This document shows positions 1 through 11,533 of a stretch of 64,000 nt of DNA, in pieces. The DNA is taken from assembly GCF_016808095.1 (NCBI RefSeq), contig NC_068970.1:39529630-39593629 (forward strand). Direction: 5' to 3'. The notes below the pieces were generated by a model. That model saw only the letters and a program-made list of their open reading frames with translations, ran no database searches and had not been told where the DNA came from. How positions within the stretch are numbered: position 1 is the stretch's first letter; every line of letters starts with the position of its first letter. Both the position numbers and the translations under genes were made by a program. Source of the stretch: Vigna angularis (lineage: Eukaryota; Streptophyta; Magnoliopsida; Fabales; Fabaceae).

Positions 1-303
1 TAAAAGACGTAATTAAATAATTTGAAATAAAATTAAGTATTATTATATAAAATATACTCCAAACATTGTTAACATGGAGAAATATTAATGCATCAATTAC
101 TTGATAATGAGTCATTTCACACGGTACAAAAAGTTGAGAAAGTAAGATTAACTTACATGGATAATAAAAAGATATGGTCTCCTGAATGTAAAATTTGTAT
201 ATAATTATGGATAAACACACTTTTCATTTAAAAATTTATTATCCAATTATTTGATATATTACAGACTTTATGAAAAAAGAGATAAAATATGGGATTTAGT
301 TAG
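1..303. other. AT-rich flank, no gene seen
   Basis: AT-rich sequence with no open frame or repeat that I recognise. It is bounded on the right by the start of a reverse-oriented LTR. Confidence 0.5.
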
Positions 304-1701
304 TGTTAACACATTCACAAGTGTACCAAATCGTATCAAGTAATATAAAATTGGTAAGACTAAGTATCGTTTCCCAAGAGACTCATGTTTACTTAACAAT
401 TGTGTAATACCTTAATTAATCAAGACTTAAGAGCTATTTTGTTGGTGTTTAAATGCAAATGCAACAAAAGTAAGTATGAATGCAAATTGATCAATTGAGG
501 CTTGACACAAGAATGAATGGATGAGATTGATAATATGAGATGATGTTGTTGTTGGGGTTAAATTTCACCTACTTCACTTTCATGCATATAAGAATTCATC
601 TTCTTCATTGAAATTTTAATGTCACTTTCTAAATTACTTAGAACCCGATGTCTCAGTGTAAAAAGCCTAGTCTTGATTATTAGACAACAATCCCTTGAAA
701 ACCCTAACAATCAATTCTGCATTAAGAAAATAAGCTTAAGACAACCAAACGTCCTATCCCTATCCCTAGGCAATATTCCCTTTGGGTGAAATCCTCTAGA
801 TCATGATTCATAACAATACTCAAATAAATCAAACATCAAGTCATGAGTGGCCAAAACATAACAAGCATTAAGAATAATGGAAAATCACTAACATTCAATA
901 AATGAGGCATAAAATGTTTAAACCATATTCAAATACATGAAAGTTTAGAGGTTACAACATCCCCAACAACAAATGAGTTTAGTTTTCCATTGTCATGGAG
1001 AACCTTGACTTACAATGGAAGAATGAATGAATGAAAACCTTAGAAAGTGAGAAGGAAAGCTCCCGCATGCCCAATCTCCCTCCAAAGGGTCAAAATCATC
1101 TTTTCTATGCTTCAGCCATCCAAAGATGTGAACCATAGAGTGTATAAACCATTAAATAGAACCAAATTGGATAATGGGCTAACGCTGTTGTCGCTCAGCG
1201 CCCTAGCTAAGGGCGCTCAGGCATGACTGCAAAGAGACTGGCCCTCAGCGTCCTAATTGAGGGCAGCCTGGAGTCCTACTGTGTGGCTCGCTAGCGCTCA
1301 ACGCCCGTAGAGAGGGCGCCCAGGCGTGCTTACGAGGACAGTGGTGCTCAGCGCCCCAAATGGGGGCAATCAGGCTCCCTTGTGAGACCTCTGACACTGA
1401 GGGCCCCTAAAAAGGTAAGCAAGCGCCCTATGATCCTTCTTCAGCCTTCTTTCAGTATTCTTTCCCGGTGCTTATGCTGTCCCGCTTGGGTTCCAACTCC
1501 TTGACACTTTTGCTCCTCTTCCAATCATACCAATACTTTACAAAGTTGAGGGAATTAGTGATCAAATTCATAAAGTATAACCTCTCTTCACTTATTTACC
1601 AAATTCAACTAAAACAAGAGTTTAAGCAAGCTTCAAGGTCAAAAAGGGTTATTTTAGTATCAAAATAGCATCACAAGTAACGGTAAATTCAACCGTTATC
1701 A
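304..1701 (-). mobile_element. Athila/Tat-like LTR, reverse orientation
   Basis: The reverse complement begins TGATAACGGTTGAAT and ends in the segment that carries the conserved CGATTCGGTACACTTG-like end seen in the other LTRs of the window (here mutated), finishing near AACA. A GC-rich block of hairpin-like motifs (about 1190-1430, GCGCCC and GGGCGC units) sits in the middle, as in every LTR of this family here. Its neighbour at 1702 begins with the polypurine-type sequence (CCCCAAACTTG on the plus strand), so this is the 3' LTR of a minus-strand element whose body is mostly gone. Confidence 0.75.
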
Positions 1702-1973
1702 CAACCCCAAACTTGAAACTTTGCTTGCCTCAAGCAAAATGTAACTTGGCCCAAACAACAAAGCCATGCTACAATGGTCTAGCATACCAAAATCATTCTC
1801 TTCTAGAACAAGTAAATCACTCATGTCTGCCCATCATAGAAAGATCAGTCAATATATAATGAAGTCTTATCTAATCAAGCTTCAACTATGGTACTCACAT
1901 AACACAGAATACGCAATAGATGCACAAGCCTTATGAGTGATCAACAACAAGGCAATATATTATCCCATAGTGT
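1702..1973 (-). mobile_element. Internal remnant next to the 3' LTR of a minus-strand Athila-like element
   Basis: Starts with the complement of a CAAGTTTGGGGT-type polypurine tract and then the same non-coding tail as in the other Athila-like elements (a tract about leading away from TTTGCTTG). It is cut at 1974 by the start of a plus-strand LTR. Confidence 0.6.
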
Positions 1974-3267
1974 TGATAACGGTTAATTTCACCGTATTTG
2001 AGAGTAAATTTTGATAACAAATGAACCCTTTTTGACTTAGAAACTTGCTTGTTCTCTTGTTTTTAGTTTACTTTGATGAATAAGAGAGTTGAGGTTATAG
2101 TTGAAGATTTTATCACTAAATTCCCTTGATTTTGTAGGAAACTAGGATGAATTGGAAAAGGAGTTAAATGTCAACAAGTTGGAACTTAGAAAGGAGAGAA
2201 AGAGCACCAGAAGAGAAGGTTGCTAATGGTCGTAGGACGCTTGGGCGCCCTCTTATGGGGCCCTCAGCGTAGGAGCCTCGCAGTCATGCCTGAGCGCCCT
2301 CTTTGGGGCGTTGAGCGCCAACTGATATGTAACGTCTCACGCCTAGGCGCCCTAAGTGGGGCACTGAGCGGTGTCAATGTTGGCCCATGATCTAATTCCG
2401 CCCTATTTAAGGATTTGCCCGACCTAAAAAGAGTATCTTTTGATAGAATTAACACAAATTCAGATTTTCTTCAACTCTCTAGAGGCAGAACTAGATACGG
2501 AAGCTCTCCTCTTTAGTTTTTAGGGTTTTTCTATCTTTTTTATTCCATTGTTCATCTAGTTTCTCCATGATGATGGGGAACTAAACTTTATTTGTTGTTG
2601 GGGGATGATGTAACCTTATGAACTCTCATCTATTTGAATTGATTTTAATTACATATGCTTCTTTCATTAATTGTTAGGGTAATTCTTCTTCGCTCAATGC
2701 TTGTTATGTTTAATTCATTCATGACATGATGTATGATTTGCATCAGTACTGGGAGGTATCTTAATTTTCATGTTCTGGAGAATTGCTCCCAAAAGTAGTA
2801 TTGCTCATGGATGGGGATATGAGTTTTGGTCGTCTTATTCTCCTAATCGTAATACAAAATTAATTATTAGGGATGCAAGGGATTGTGGTTTAGTAATTAA
2901 GGATAGACTTTCTTCGCCGAGGGATCGAGTTTTAAGTAATTTAGAGAGTGACGTTAACAATTGAATGAAGAAGATGAATTCATATATGCATGATAGTAAA
3001 CTAGGTGAAATCTAAACCCCAACAACATATTCATCTCATATTTTCAATATCATCCATTCAACTTTGTGTTTTCTTCAATTGATCAAAAGTGCATTCAGAT
3101 TTACTTTCTTGTTTTGCATTCAAAATCCTCAATCGTTTTACAAAAAGTCTTAATTAGTTGAGTAGTCACATGACTGTTTAGTGTCGTGAGTCTCTTGGGA
3201 AACGATACTTGGTCTTACCATTTACTATTACTTGATACGATTCGGTACACTTGCCGATATCATAACA
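1974..3267 (+). mobile_element. 5' LTR of gag-only Athila/Tat-like element
   Basis: Begins TGATAACGGTTAATTTCACC and ends TATCATAACA directly before a primer-binding site. It is highly similar to 5826-7099, and both contain the GC-rich GCGCCC/GGGGCG motif block (here 2238-2370), the GCTCTCCTCTT segment and the CGATACTTGGTCTTACC segment. Length is about 1.29 kb. Confidence 0.85.
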
Positions 3268-3273
3268 AGTTTT

Positions 3274-3291
3274 TGGCACCGATGCCGGGGA
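3274..3291 (+). other. Primer-binding site of the 1974-7099 element
   Basis: Reads TGGCACCGATGCCGGGGA six bases after the 5' LTR. This matches the TGGCGCCG-type site typical of the Athila/Tat branch of Ty3/gypsy elements. Confidence 0.8.
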
Positions 3292-3512
3292 CTCGTGGTT
3301 GAAACTATACTTTTGTGTGATTCTTAACTGATTAGACTTTATCTTTATTTTTATCTTTTTATCTTTTTTTTTCTTTTTTATCTTTTAGTGCTAATTGGGT
3401 GCTCTAGTGTTTTGTTCTCTAGTGTATGTAGGGTATAATTCAGACTAGGAGCACAAAATTTTCTGAACCTCTTCTTGTAGGTCTAGACAACAGTAGAAGA
3501 AAAAGGAGAAAT

Positions 3513-4972
3513 ATGACGTCCAGAGAACTTTTCCCTTCTTTTGAGACTCTGTCACAGCCATCACCTCAAATATTAGACCAGGAGACAGAAAATATGGCTG
3601 AAGAGAAGAATGGTAGACGTACCCTAGCAGATTATGCAACAGTTATTGGCCCTCATCATTTTAATAACATTGCAAGGCCGAGGGTTAATGTTGCTAACAT
3701 GGAGATGAAGCCTGCTTTGATTCAATGGATTGTCACATGAAAATCCATATGAGCATCTGACCACATTCAATGAGATATGCAATACTGTGAAGATCAATGA
3801 TGTGCTAGATGAAGCTATTAAACTTAGCTTGTTCCCTTTCTCTTTGGGAGGTAATGCTAAGATGTGGTTGAACTCTTTTCCAGAAAATAGTTTTATTGAG
3901 TGGGAAGCCGTGGTTGCAAAATTTCTGAACAAATACTTCCCACAGTTAAAAGTAAACAAAGGTAAGCAGAAAATTTCTTCTTTCAGGCAGGGCATGGATG
4001 AAACACTAGGTCAAGCGTGGGACTGATTTAAATGTTTGTTGAGATAAACGCCCACACATCGCTTTGGTGATCCTACAGTAGTCATTCTATTCCTTGGAGG
4101 TCTAAGCTCACAGACTAAATTGATGCTAGATTCCTCAACTTGAGGTAATATCAAGTGAAAAACTCCAGAGGAAGCTTATGATTTGATTGAAAATACGGCT
4201 ACAAATGATAATGAGATGCATAGTAAAAGAACTCAACTTCAACAAAAAGGAGTTCTACAACTATAATCTCAAGATGCTTTGCTGGCACAGAATAAGATTA
4301 TGACTCAACAACTGGAGATTCCAATGAAGAAAATCTCTCAATTTCCAAGGGAGTTGCAGAACGTGTCTCAAGTTCGACAACAACTTTGTGAGTTGTGTGG
4401 TGGTGATCATATTAATGGTCAATGTGCGATGCCGGAAGTTACCCAAGAGGAAGTCAATTTTATGGGTCAAGGCAATCAATTTCGTCTAGGTAATTACAAC
4501 CAAGGATGGAAACCTCACGCAAGCATGGGTCAAGGGAAAGTTGGGCAATACAATAGACCACAACAACAACAGCAGCAATGGCAACAACAACCTTTACTAT
4601 AAGAAAGAACTGTAAAGTTAGAAGAGACACTCCAACAGTTTATGCAAGTGTCTATCTCCAATCACAAAGCACTGAAGCTGCTATAAGGAATTTGGAGATT
4701 CAAATTGGCCAACTGGAAAAAAAGTTGGAGGAAAAATCTGAAAAGCAGTTTGGGGCTAATACTAAAGTTCACCGTAAAGAGGAGTGCAATGCTATCATGA
4801 GCATAAGTAGTGTGAGGTTGGAAGAAAGAAAAATAAAGAGAAAAGAAAAAGAGGAGTTGAGTGAAGAAAAAGAAGAAAGTGAGAGAAAAATGGAGAAAAC
4901 TTTCCTTACCCTAAAGAGTTTACTAGAAAGGAAAAAGAGAGAATGTTTCTTTAGAGCCAGTGTCAATAGGTG
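3513..4972 (+). pseudogene. gag: Decayed retrotransposon gag (Athila/Tat-like)
   Basis: Would encode the nucleocapsid polyprotein of an LTR retrotransposon. Reading plus-strand frames gives the Retrotrans_gag signature (a PHHF segment, NPYEHLTTFNEIC, LSLFPFSLGGNAKMWLNSFP, FLNKYFPQ, FRQGMDETLGQAWD), a CX2CX3HX4C zinc knuckle (CELCGGDHINGQC, about 4396-4434), a Q-rich run (about 4560-4590) and a charged KE-rich tail. It matches the minus-strand gag at 16152-17555 closely. The frame is broken by a small deletion at about 3727 that removes several residues, several stop codons at 4023-4265 and a stop at about 4600. No protease, RT or integrase follows before the 3' LTR. It is clearly non-functional. 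Confidence 0.8.
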
Positions 4973-5825
4973 AACCTAACAAAGAAGAATGTTTCTTTTT
5001 ACCCTTTGAACCTTGAGCCAAAATTTGAAAGTTAAAAAAACCCTTTTTGAAATCCGTACCTTGAGTTAAGTAGAGCATGTTTTTGTGGTAATGGAGAATG
5101 GTTCAAGTTTGGGGTGGTGAGAAACCGAAAAGAACTTTGTGAAATTCATTAAAATGCATTGGACAAAAGAAAGAGCAAAAACAAAAAGCAAACGAAAAGA
5201 AAAGGAAAGAAAAGAAAAGGTTAAGCTCAATGCAAGTAAAGTTGGGAATAAGTTCAAAAATTGGTTTCTCACATAAAAGAAGAAAGAGAGTTGAGTTTTT
5301 ACGAGAATAAATGAAATGTGCACTCTCTTAACTCAAGGATTTTGTTGTCTAGAAAAACCAATTTTCTTCTTAGCACGACCTCAATACAAGCCTTGAGAAA
5401 GTCCTTGTGATGATAACTTGCTTGTGAGTGTGTTTGATATGTGATTAAATGAAAGGAAAAGTTGATTCATGCGACATTGTGATGGTAGAGTGTAAGAGTG
5501 TCACCTCAGTATACACTTTTGAGTGCCTGAGTGAAACACTGTCTTTGGAGAGGAATAGTTCCATGCATCATAGGATAACATTCTTGCTTGGCTGTTAATC
5601 ATTCATAAGGTTGCATCTGTGTTGTCATTAACGGAGCATCATAGTTGAAATTGATTGACCACTGCATCAATATATCTTGACTGAGATTTATATGATAAGT
5701 AAATATGAGTGATTACTTGTCTTGGAAGAAAGTGTTTTGTGATATGCTGAACCATTGAAGTATTGTTTAGGCTGTGTCATATGTTGTTTTGCTTGAGGAC
5801 AAGCAAAGTTTCATGTTTGGGGTTG
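4973..5825 (+). mobile_element. Non-coding 3' internal region and polypurine tract
   Basis: No protease, RT, RNase H or integrase can be read in any frame. It ends in TGAGGACAAGCAAAGTTTC followed by a GTTTGGGGT polypurine tract just before the 3' LTR. A purine-rich AAAGAAAAGGAAAG stretch lies at 5160-5220. Confidence 0.7.
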
Positions 5826-7099
5826 TGATAACGGTTGATTTCACCGTTATTTAAGAGTAAATTTTGATATCAAAAGAACCTTTTTTGACTTAGAAACTTG
5901 TTTGTTCTCTTGATTTTGGTTTATTTTGGGAAATAAGAGAGTTGAGGTTACACTTGAAGATTTTATCACTAAATTCCCTTGATTTTGTAGGAAACTGGAA
6001 TGAATTAAAAGAAGAGTTAAATGTCAACAAGTTGGAACTCAGAAAGGACATAAAGAACACCAGAAGAGAAGGTTGCTAAAGGTCACAAGACGCTTGGGTG
6101 CCCTCTTATGGGGCCCTCAGCGCAGTAGCCTCATAGTAACGCCTGAGCGCCCGCTTTGGGGCGTTGAGCGCCAACTGATATGTAACGTCTCACGCCTGAG
6201 CGCCCTAAGTGGGGCGCTGAGTGGTGTCAACGTTGACCCATGATCAAATTCAGCCCTATTTAAGGATTTGCTCGACCTAAAGAGAGTATCTTTTGACATA
6301 ATTAACACAAATTCAGATTTTCTTCAACTCTCTAGAGGCAGAAGTGAATGCGGAAGCTCTCCTCTTCAGTTTTTAGGGTTTTTCTATCTTTTTCATTCCA
6401 TTATTCATCTAGTTTCTCCATGACGATGAGGAACTAAACTTTATTTGTTGTTGGAGGATGATGTAACCTTGTGAACTCTCATCTATTTGAATTGATTTTA
6501 ATTACATATGCTTCTTTCATTAGTTGTTAGGGTAATTCTTCTTCGCTCAATGGTTGTTATGTTTAACTCATTCATGGCATGATGTATGATTTGCATGAGT
6601 ACCGGGAGGTATCTTACAATTCATGTTCTGGAGCATTGCTCCCAAAACTAGTATTGCTCAGGGATAGGGATATGAGTTTTGGTCGTCTTAAGCTCCTAAT
6701 CGTAATGCAGAATTAATTATTAGGGATGCAAGGGATTGTGGTCTAGTAATTAAGGATAGGCTTTCTTTGCCGAAGGATCGGGTTTTAAGTAATTTAGATA
6801 GTGAAGTTAACAATTGAATGAAGAAGACAAATTTATATATGCATGATAGTAAACTAGGTGAAATCTAAACCCCAACAACATATTCATTTCATATTTTCAA
6901 TATCATCCATTCAACTTTGTGTTTTCTTTAATTGATCAAAAGTGCATTCATATTTACTTTCTTGTTTTGTATTCAAAATCCTCAATTTTTTTACAAAAAG
7001 TCGTAATTAGTTTAGTAGTCACATGACTGTTTAGTGCCATGAGTCTTTTGGGAAACGATACTTGGTCTTAGCATTTATTATTACTTGATAGGATTCGGT
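5826..7099 (+). mobile_element. 3' LTR of gag-only Athila/Tat-like element, 3' end truncated
   Basis: Begins TGATAACGGTTGATTTCACC after the polypurine tract and parallels 1974-3267 throughout, including the GC-rich motif block (6085-6220). It ends at GGATTCGGTAC and lacks the last 15-20 bases present in the 5' LTR, so no target duplication can be seen. Confidence 0.8.
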
Positions 7100-7245
7100 A
7101 CAAAAGTACTATTTTGAGAGCTATTTTGTTTCAAGTTGTTGGTGTTTAAATGCAAATGAAACAAAAGTAAATATGAATGCAAATTGATCAATTGAGGCTT
7201 AAGACAAGAATGAATGGATGAGATTGATAATATGAGATTGATAAT
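7100..7245 (-). repeat. LTR-derived fragment like 423-545
   Basis: The sequence GAGAGCTATTTTG...TTGGTGTTTAAATGCAAATG and the following GAATGGATGAGATTGATAAT recur at 423-545 inside the reverse-oriented LTR. It is probably a piece of the same reverse LTR family left at the junction with the 3' LTR. Confidence 0.6.
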
Positions 7246-7632
7246 ATTAGATCATCATAACCTACCACCATAAGGGTGACCAACTAAAGTTTCAGCCAAA
7301 TCATAGTTGTGATATCCACACATGACCTTCAAGACTCATCTGTCCCCATTACAAGATGGTTTACCCTTTAATCTAAACAAACACTCACATTTTCGAGTCC
7401 CGTATATACTAGGGTTCAAATCGGGTTTGTATTTCTTATATTTCTCATACCTTTCACATCCAAGCAAGACAAACGTATTACTTTCCTGTTTACCAATAGC
7501 TTTCTCAGATCTTATAGTAACCACCACAAATCCTCGATCATGAGCGATTCTTCTCACCCATTCAATTAAGTGATCACGGGAGGGAAATATTTCATCCGTG
7601 GTAAAGTTATTTTGGCATATCTCCTTCTCCAA
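7246..7632 (-). pseudogene. MULE/FAR1-type transposase N-terminal fragment
   Basis: Minus-strand reading resembles the N-terminal DNA-binding region of legume Mutator-like transposase / FAR1-related proteins: an FPSRDHLIEWVRRIAHDRGF segment, then VTIRSEKA, a VLLGCERYEKYKKYK segment and GTRKCECLFRLKG. In the family this region is followed by a line like WKLKVVCGxHNH; here an in-frame TGA (after NGDR) precedes the recognisable VLKVMCGYHNYDL, and two stops follow GGRL. The catalytic MULE domain and zinc finger are absent, so it is a broken 5' piece, cut at 7245 by LTR-derived sequence. No clear ATG is visible. The family call rests on motif recognition only. Confidence 0.65.
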
Positions 7633-8318
7633 CTTCTTTTATGAAAGAGGAAAAATATGATATAAAGCTAGAATATACTTGAGAATCCATACCATAAAGA
7701 TATTCTTCCATTTTAAACAATATTCACCTATAACATAATATTCACTTTCAATAACCTAATCCATAACCAATTAAAAATATAAAAATTTAATAAAAATAAT
7801 CTAAATAATTATTAAACAATAAAAATACACATAACTAATCATCTATAAAATTTATAATAAATTAAAATTAATAAATAAATTATTCTAATATAATAAACAA
7901 ATAAAATAGTAAAAAATAAATAAATAAATTAGTTAGAGGCATTCAACGAATTTCGAAATCCATTAAAGGTATCTTTTTGAGTATTTCGCACCTGAAAAAA
8001 GCTCCTCAACGTTATAACCACCGGGACCAACTTCAATCACAAACTCATTCCAAAACCACACAAAGAGAGAAGGATGAGAGGAAAAAATGAGAAAATCACC
8101 GAGGTGAGGGTGCATATAATCGGAGTGATGTGATTAATGAAGCAGTTGAAAAGTGTAAAGTAGATGAAACACATTAAATTAGCTTTAACCACCATCATTT
8201 AATTTTTATCGGAGGGGTATTTTTGGAACGGGGGAGGTGCAAGGAGAATATGTGGTGGTGCTGGAAGAAGTTTCCTCATTTTATCTATGGCTTCTCAATG
8301 GATTTTTACTTATCATAA
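7633..8318. other. AT-rich spacer, no gene seen
   Basis: Very AT-rich from 7690 to 7930 (ATAAAT-type low complexity), then mixed sequence with GAGAGAAGGATGAGAGG. It may include the 5' flank of the MULE fragment. No coding frame is recognisable. Confidence 0.4.
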
Positions 8319-8410
8319 GGAAAACGTTTCTTTAACAACTCATTTTTGCCTACGTTTTGACAACGCCAAGTGTCGACATTTGATTGGTCCATTTCAAATA
8401 ATATTTTCAT
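8319..8410 (+). repeat. Possible MULE-like terminal inverted repeat, outer end at 8319
   Basis: Starts GGAAAACGTTTC and contains TTTAACAACTC, TTTTGACAACG, AAGTGTCGAC and GATTGGTCC. The reverse complement of 21700-21799 carries the same elements in the same order (GGATGCGAAT, TTTTGACAACTC, CACTTGTCAGTGTC, GATCCGTTTGAAATAA). I estimate roughly two-thirds identity by eye. The putative 9-bp flanks (8310-8318 and 21800-21808) match only weakly. Confidence 0.4.
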
Positions 8411-8839
8411 AAAATGAAATCTTATGCAAAAGGTGTTTTGGGAATGAGAAAATGTGTTCATCTTCTTCCTCTCAACAACTTGAAATCTCTCTTTATCTCA
8501 AGTGTTTCTCTCACTTTTGTCTCTTGGTTGCCCATCGTTCTCACCGACCACCGTGACCTCTTCCAACGTTGCTCCACCAGTATTGTAGCATTCTATCTCT
8601 CTACCTCTCTCGCGCTCTCCATCGATGAGAAAAGATATCTCCTTTCTTCAAGGTTTGGGCTTTGTTCAGTGAGAAAAGGAGTTTTTCACAAGATAGATAA
8701 ATAAAATCAATCATCCATCTAAAAGAATGGAATAAATCTCGTAAAAACACACCCAAAATAATCCAAAACGACATAAAAAGGGACCTTGGGGAGTCAAGTG
8801 CTTACAACAAACAAGTCACGTAATGCTTTTTGTACAAAC
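8411..8839 (+). other. Unidentified stretch with an open frame, no recognisable product
   Basis: An ATG-started frame of 96 codons runs from 8414 to 8704, rich in Leu and Ser, with no family motif that I know. It lies just inside the possible MULE-like end at 8319 and may be untranslated leader or a captured fragment. Coding function is not supported. Confidence 0.25.
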
Positions 8840-10449
8840 CAGTAATTAGCCCCTAATAATCGATTACAGGGACCCTGTAATCGATTACCAAGGCATAATT
8901 TGGGAAAAAATGGTCATAGACTTCACCTACCTTGGTTCAAAAACATATATGGGCTTTGACCTTTGCTTACTATTTTAATCATAACTTTTTCCACAGACCT
9001 CCAAATGATTTGATTCTTTTTTTTATTATAAAATAGACTCAAAAAGATTTCAAATGACTACTAATTTCTAATTTTTGGACATCTGAGTAGGTACAATTTA
9101 TTCCTTAAATTTAAGGCTTTATATATTCCTACCATTTATGACCTTTTTCTGGTTGTTTTGCTTTTAAGTTTCTCCACCGAACTCCAAATGAGTTTATTCC
9201 TTTTTTATTAGAAAATACACTCGACAATATTTCCAACGACTACTAATTTGTAATTTTTCCATCTAAAATAAGAAACATGAAAAAATAACTTGAAAGTAAA
9301 CTCATTTAGGAAGCTTAGACAAACGTTTTTTTGGGAAATTAACTGCATCTAGTACAATGGTCTAAACATTATGTGTTGGTAATCATTTGAAAGCTCTTTG
9401 AGTCTAGATTCCAACGAAAAAAGAATTAACTCATTCAAAGTTCGATGGAGAAATTTAGGAGCAAAACAACCAGCAAAAGTTAGAGTTGGCAGAAATATAT
9501 AAAGCCTTAAATTTAAGGAATAAACTGTACCTACTCAGATGTCCAAAAATTACAAATTAGTAGTCATTGGAAAGATTTTGGACTCTAGTTTCTAATAAAA
9601 AAAGAATCGCATCATTTGTAAGTTGGTGGAAAAAGTTATCATTAAAATAGCCAGCAAAGGTGAAAGTGACAACATGTTATCTCACTCAAATTGAATTTGG
9701 CTGCTTATGTGCCCACGATTGGCTCCTACAACACACGTTTTTGTACAAAACTAGATTTTTGTTCGTGTAATCGTTTACAAGGCACTTGTAATTGATTACA
9801 AGGCACAAAATGGCCTGCACTTATTTGAGGACTGGAACAACCTTGGTCTTGACACCAACATTTGGTCTTTCCTTCAACATGGACTGCCTAAACCTTAGTT
9901 TCATTCCTCTACTCACACTTAAACACTAAAAAGAACTCTCATCCTCTGAAGAAATATTAAAAAATAACATAAAATGTCTTTTGCTTCCTGTGTGCCCACT
10001 GTTGGCTCCTATAACACAAGTTTTTGTACAAAACCAGAATTTTGTTCGTGTAATCGTTTACAGGGTCCTTGTAATCGATTACAATGGCCAAAATGGCCTA
10101 CACTTGATTACCGAGGCATAACATGGGCAAAAATGGTCAAAGACTTCACCTAACTTGGTTCAAAAACCTTTGTTGACTATTTTAATCATAAATTTTTCCA
10201 CATACCTCCAATTGATGTGATTCTTTTTTTATTAGAAAGTAGACTCAAAGAGCTTTTGAATGACTACTAATTTCCAATTTTTGGACATCTGAGTAGGTAC
10301 AATTTGTTCCTTAAATTTAAGGCTTTATAAATTCCTACCACCTATGACCTTTGCTGGTTGTTTTGCTTTTAACTTTCTCCACCAAACTTCAAATGAGTTG
10401 ATTCCTTTTTTATTAGAAAATAGACTCAAAAATATTTCCAACGACTACT
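8840..10449. repeat. Foldback repeat family, left block
   Basis: Contains an inverted pair, about 8962-9232 against 9412-9680, each with CATCTGAGTAGGTAC and TTCCTTAAATTTAAGGC or complement, around a spacer of about 170 bp. After the hairpin come two related units that begin at a GTTTTTGTACAAAAC segment (about 9738 and 10020, about 282 bp apart). The TGTAATCGATTACA palindrome or a one-base variant recurs at about 8868, 8878, 9760, 9787, 10050 and 10072. The block stops at 10449 against a truncated LTR. No coding capacity. Confidence 0.75.
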
Positions 10450-11533
10450 AATATGAGATAAACGAATGTTGTTTAATATGAGATGAGTATGTTGTTGGGG
10501 TTAGATTTGACCAAGCTCCCTTTCATGTATGTAAGAATTCTTCTTTATGAATTAATGTTAACGTCACTCACTAAATCACTTAAACCCGATCCCTCGGCGG
10601 AATAAGCATGTCCTCAATCACTAGTTCATGCAATTCCTAGCATTCATAGTAATTAAATGTGAAGATCAAGAGGTTTAAGACGACCAAGACTCATACCCTT
10701 ATCCATGAGAAATATTACTCTTGGGAGTAATTCAACAAGAACCTGAATTGTAAGGAACCTCCCGACTCTCATGCAATTCATACATCACACTATGAATGAG
10801 TTAAACAAAGCATGTAATAATCATAGATGAATTACTCTAAGAATTAATGAAAAAGCCTATATTATTAAGAATCAATTCAAATACATGAGAGTTCACAAGG
10901 TTACACCGTCCCTCAACAACAAATAGAGTTTAGTTCACCATAGACATGGTGAAACTAGATGAACAATGGAGAAGAATGAGATAGAAAAACCCTAAAAGTA
11001 GAAGATGGAAGCTCTCGCATCCAAATCCGCCTCTAGAGGGTGAAAGAATGTGTTGCTGTGCTCCTCCAGCCAAAGATACAAAACCTAGGACGTTTGGGTC
11101 TTTCAAATAGAGAGAAACAGAACAGAAACAAAGCCTAGGCCCGTGGCACTGGCGCTCAAGCGCCCCACGTAGGGTGCCCGGGCGGTGAGCTGTGGTTCCC
11201 TACGCTTAAGCCTCCAAAAGGGGCACCCAAGCTTCGTGCTTCTGATGCTCAAGAGCCCAAAAAGGGGCACCCAAGCTTCGAGCCTTCCTCCCTTCTGGTG
11301 CTTTTCCAGGCCTTTCTAAGCTCCATCTCCTTTGCACTTCATCTTATCTTTTTGTATTATCTCATTTCCTGCCAAAACAAGGGGATTTAGCCATAAATTC
11401 ATTAAATTTAACCTCAACTCTCTTATTCACACAACTTACAGAAAAACATGATTCCAAGCAAGTTTCTAAGCAGAAAAGGGTGCTTTTAGAATCAAAATTA
11501 CATCACATATAACAGTATTTTCAGCCATTATCA
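10450..11533 (-). mobile_element. 3' LTR of gag-pro Athila/Tat-like element, truncated
   Basis: Matches 18055-19152 over its whole length, including GATCCCTCGG, AACCTGAATTGTA and the GC-rich motif block (about 11150-11290), and ends CATTATCA before the complement of the polypurine tract. It lacks the first 170 bp or so of the plus-strand LTR sequence seen at 17887-18055, so the outer end of the element is lost here. Confidence 0.8.

Noticed and set aside
8868..10085. Repeated palindromes as a CRISPR array
   Set aside because: Spacing is irregular, the spacers are themselves repeated, and the window is plant nuclear DNA.
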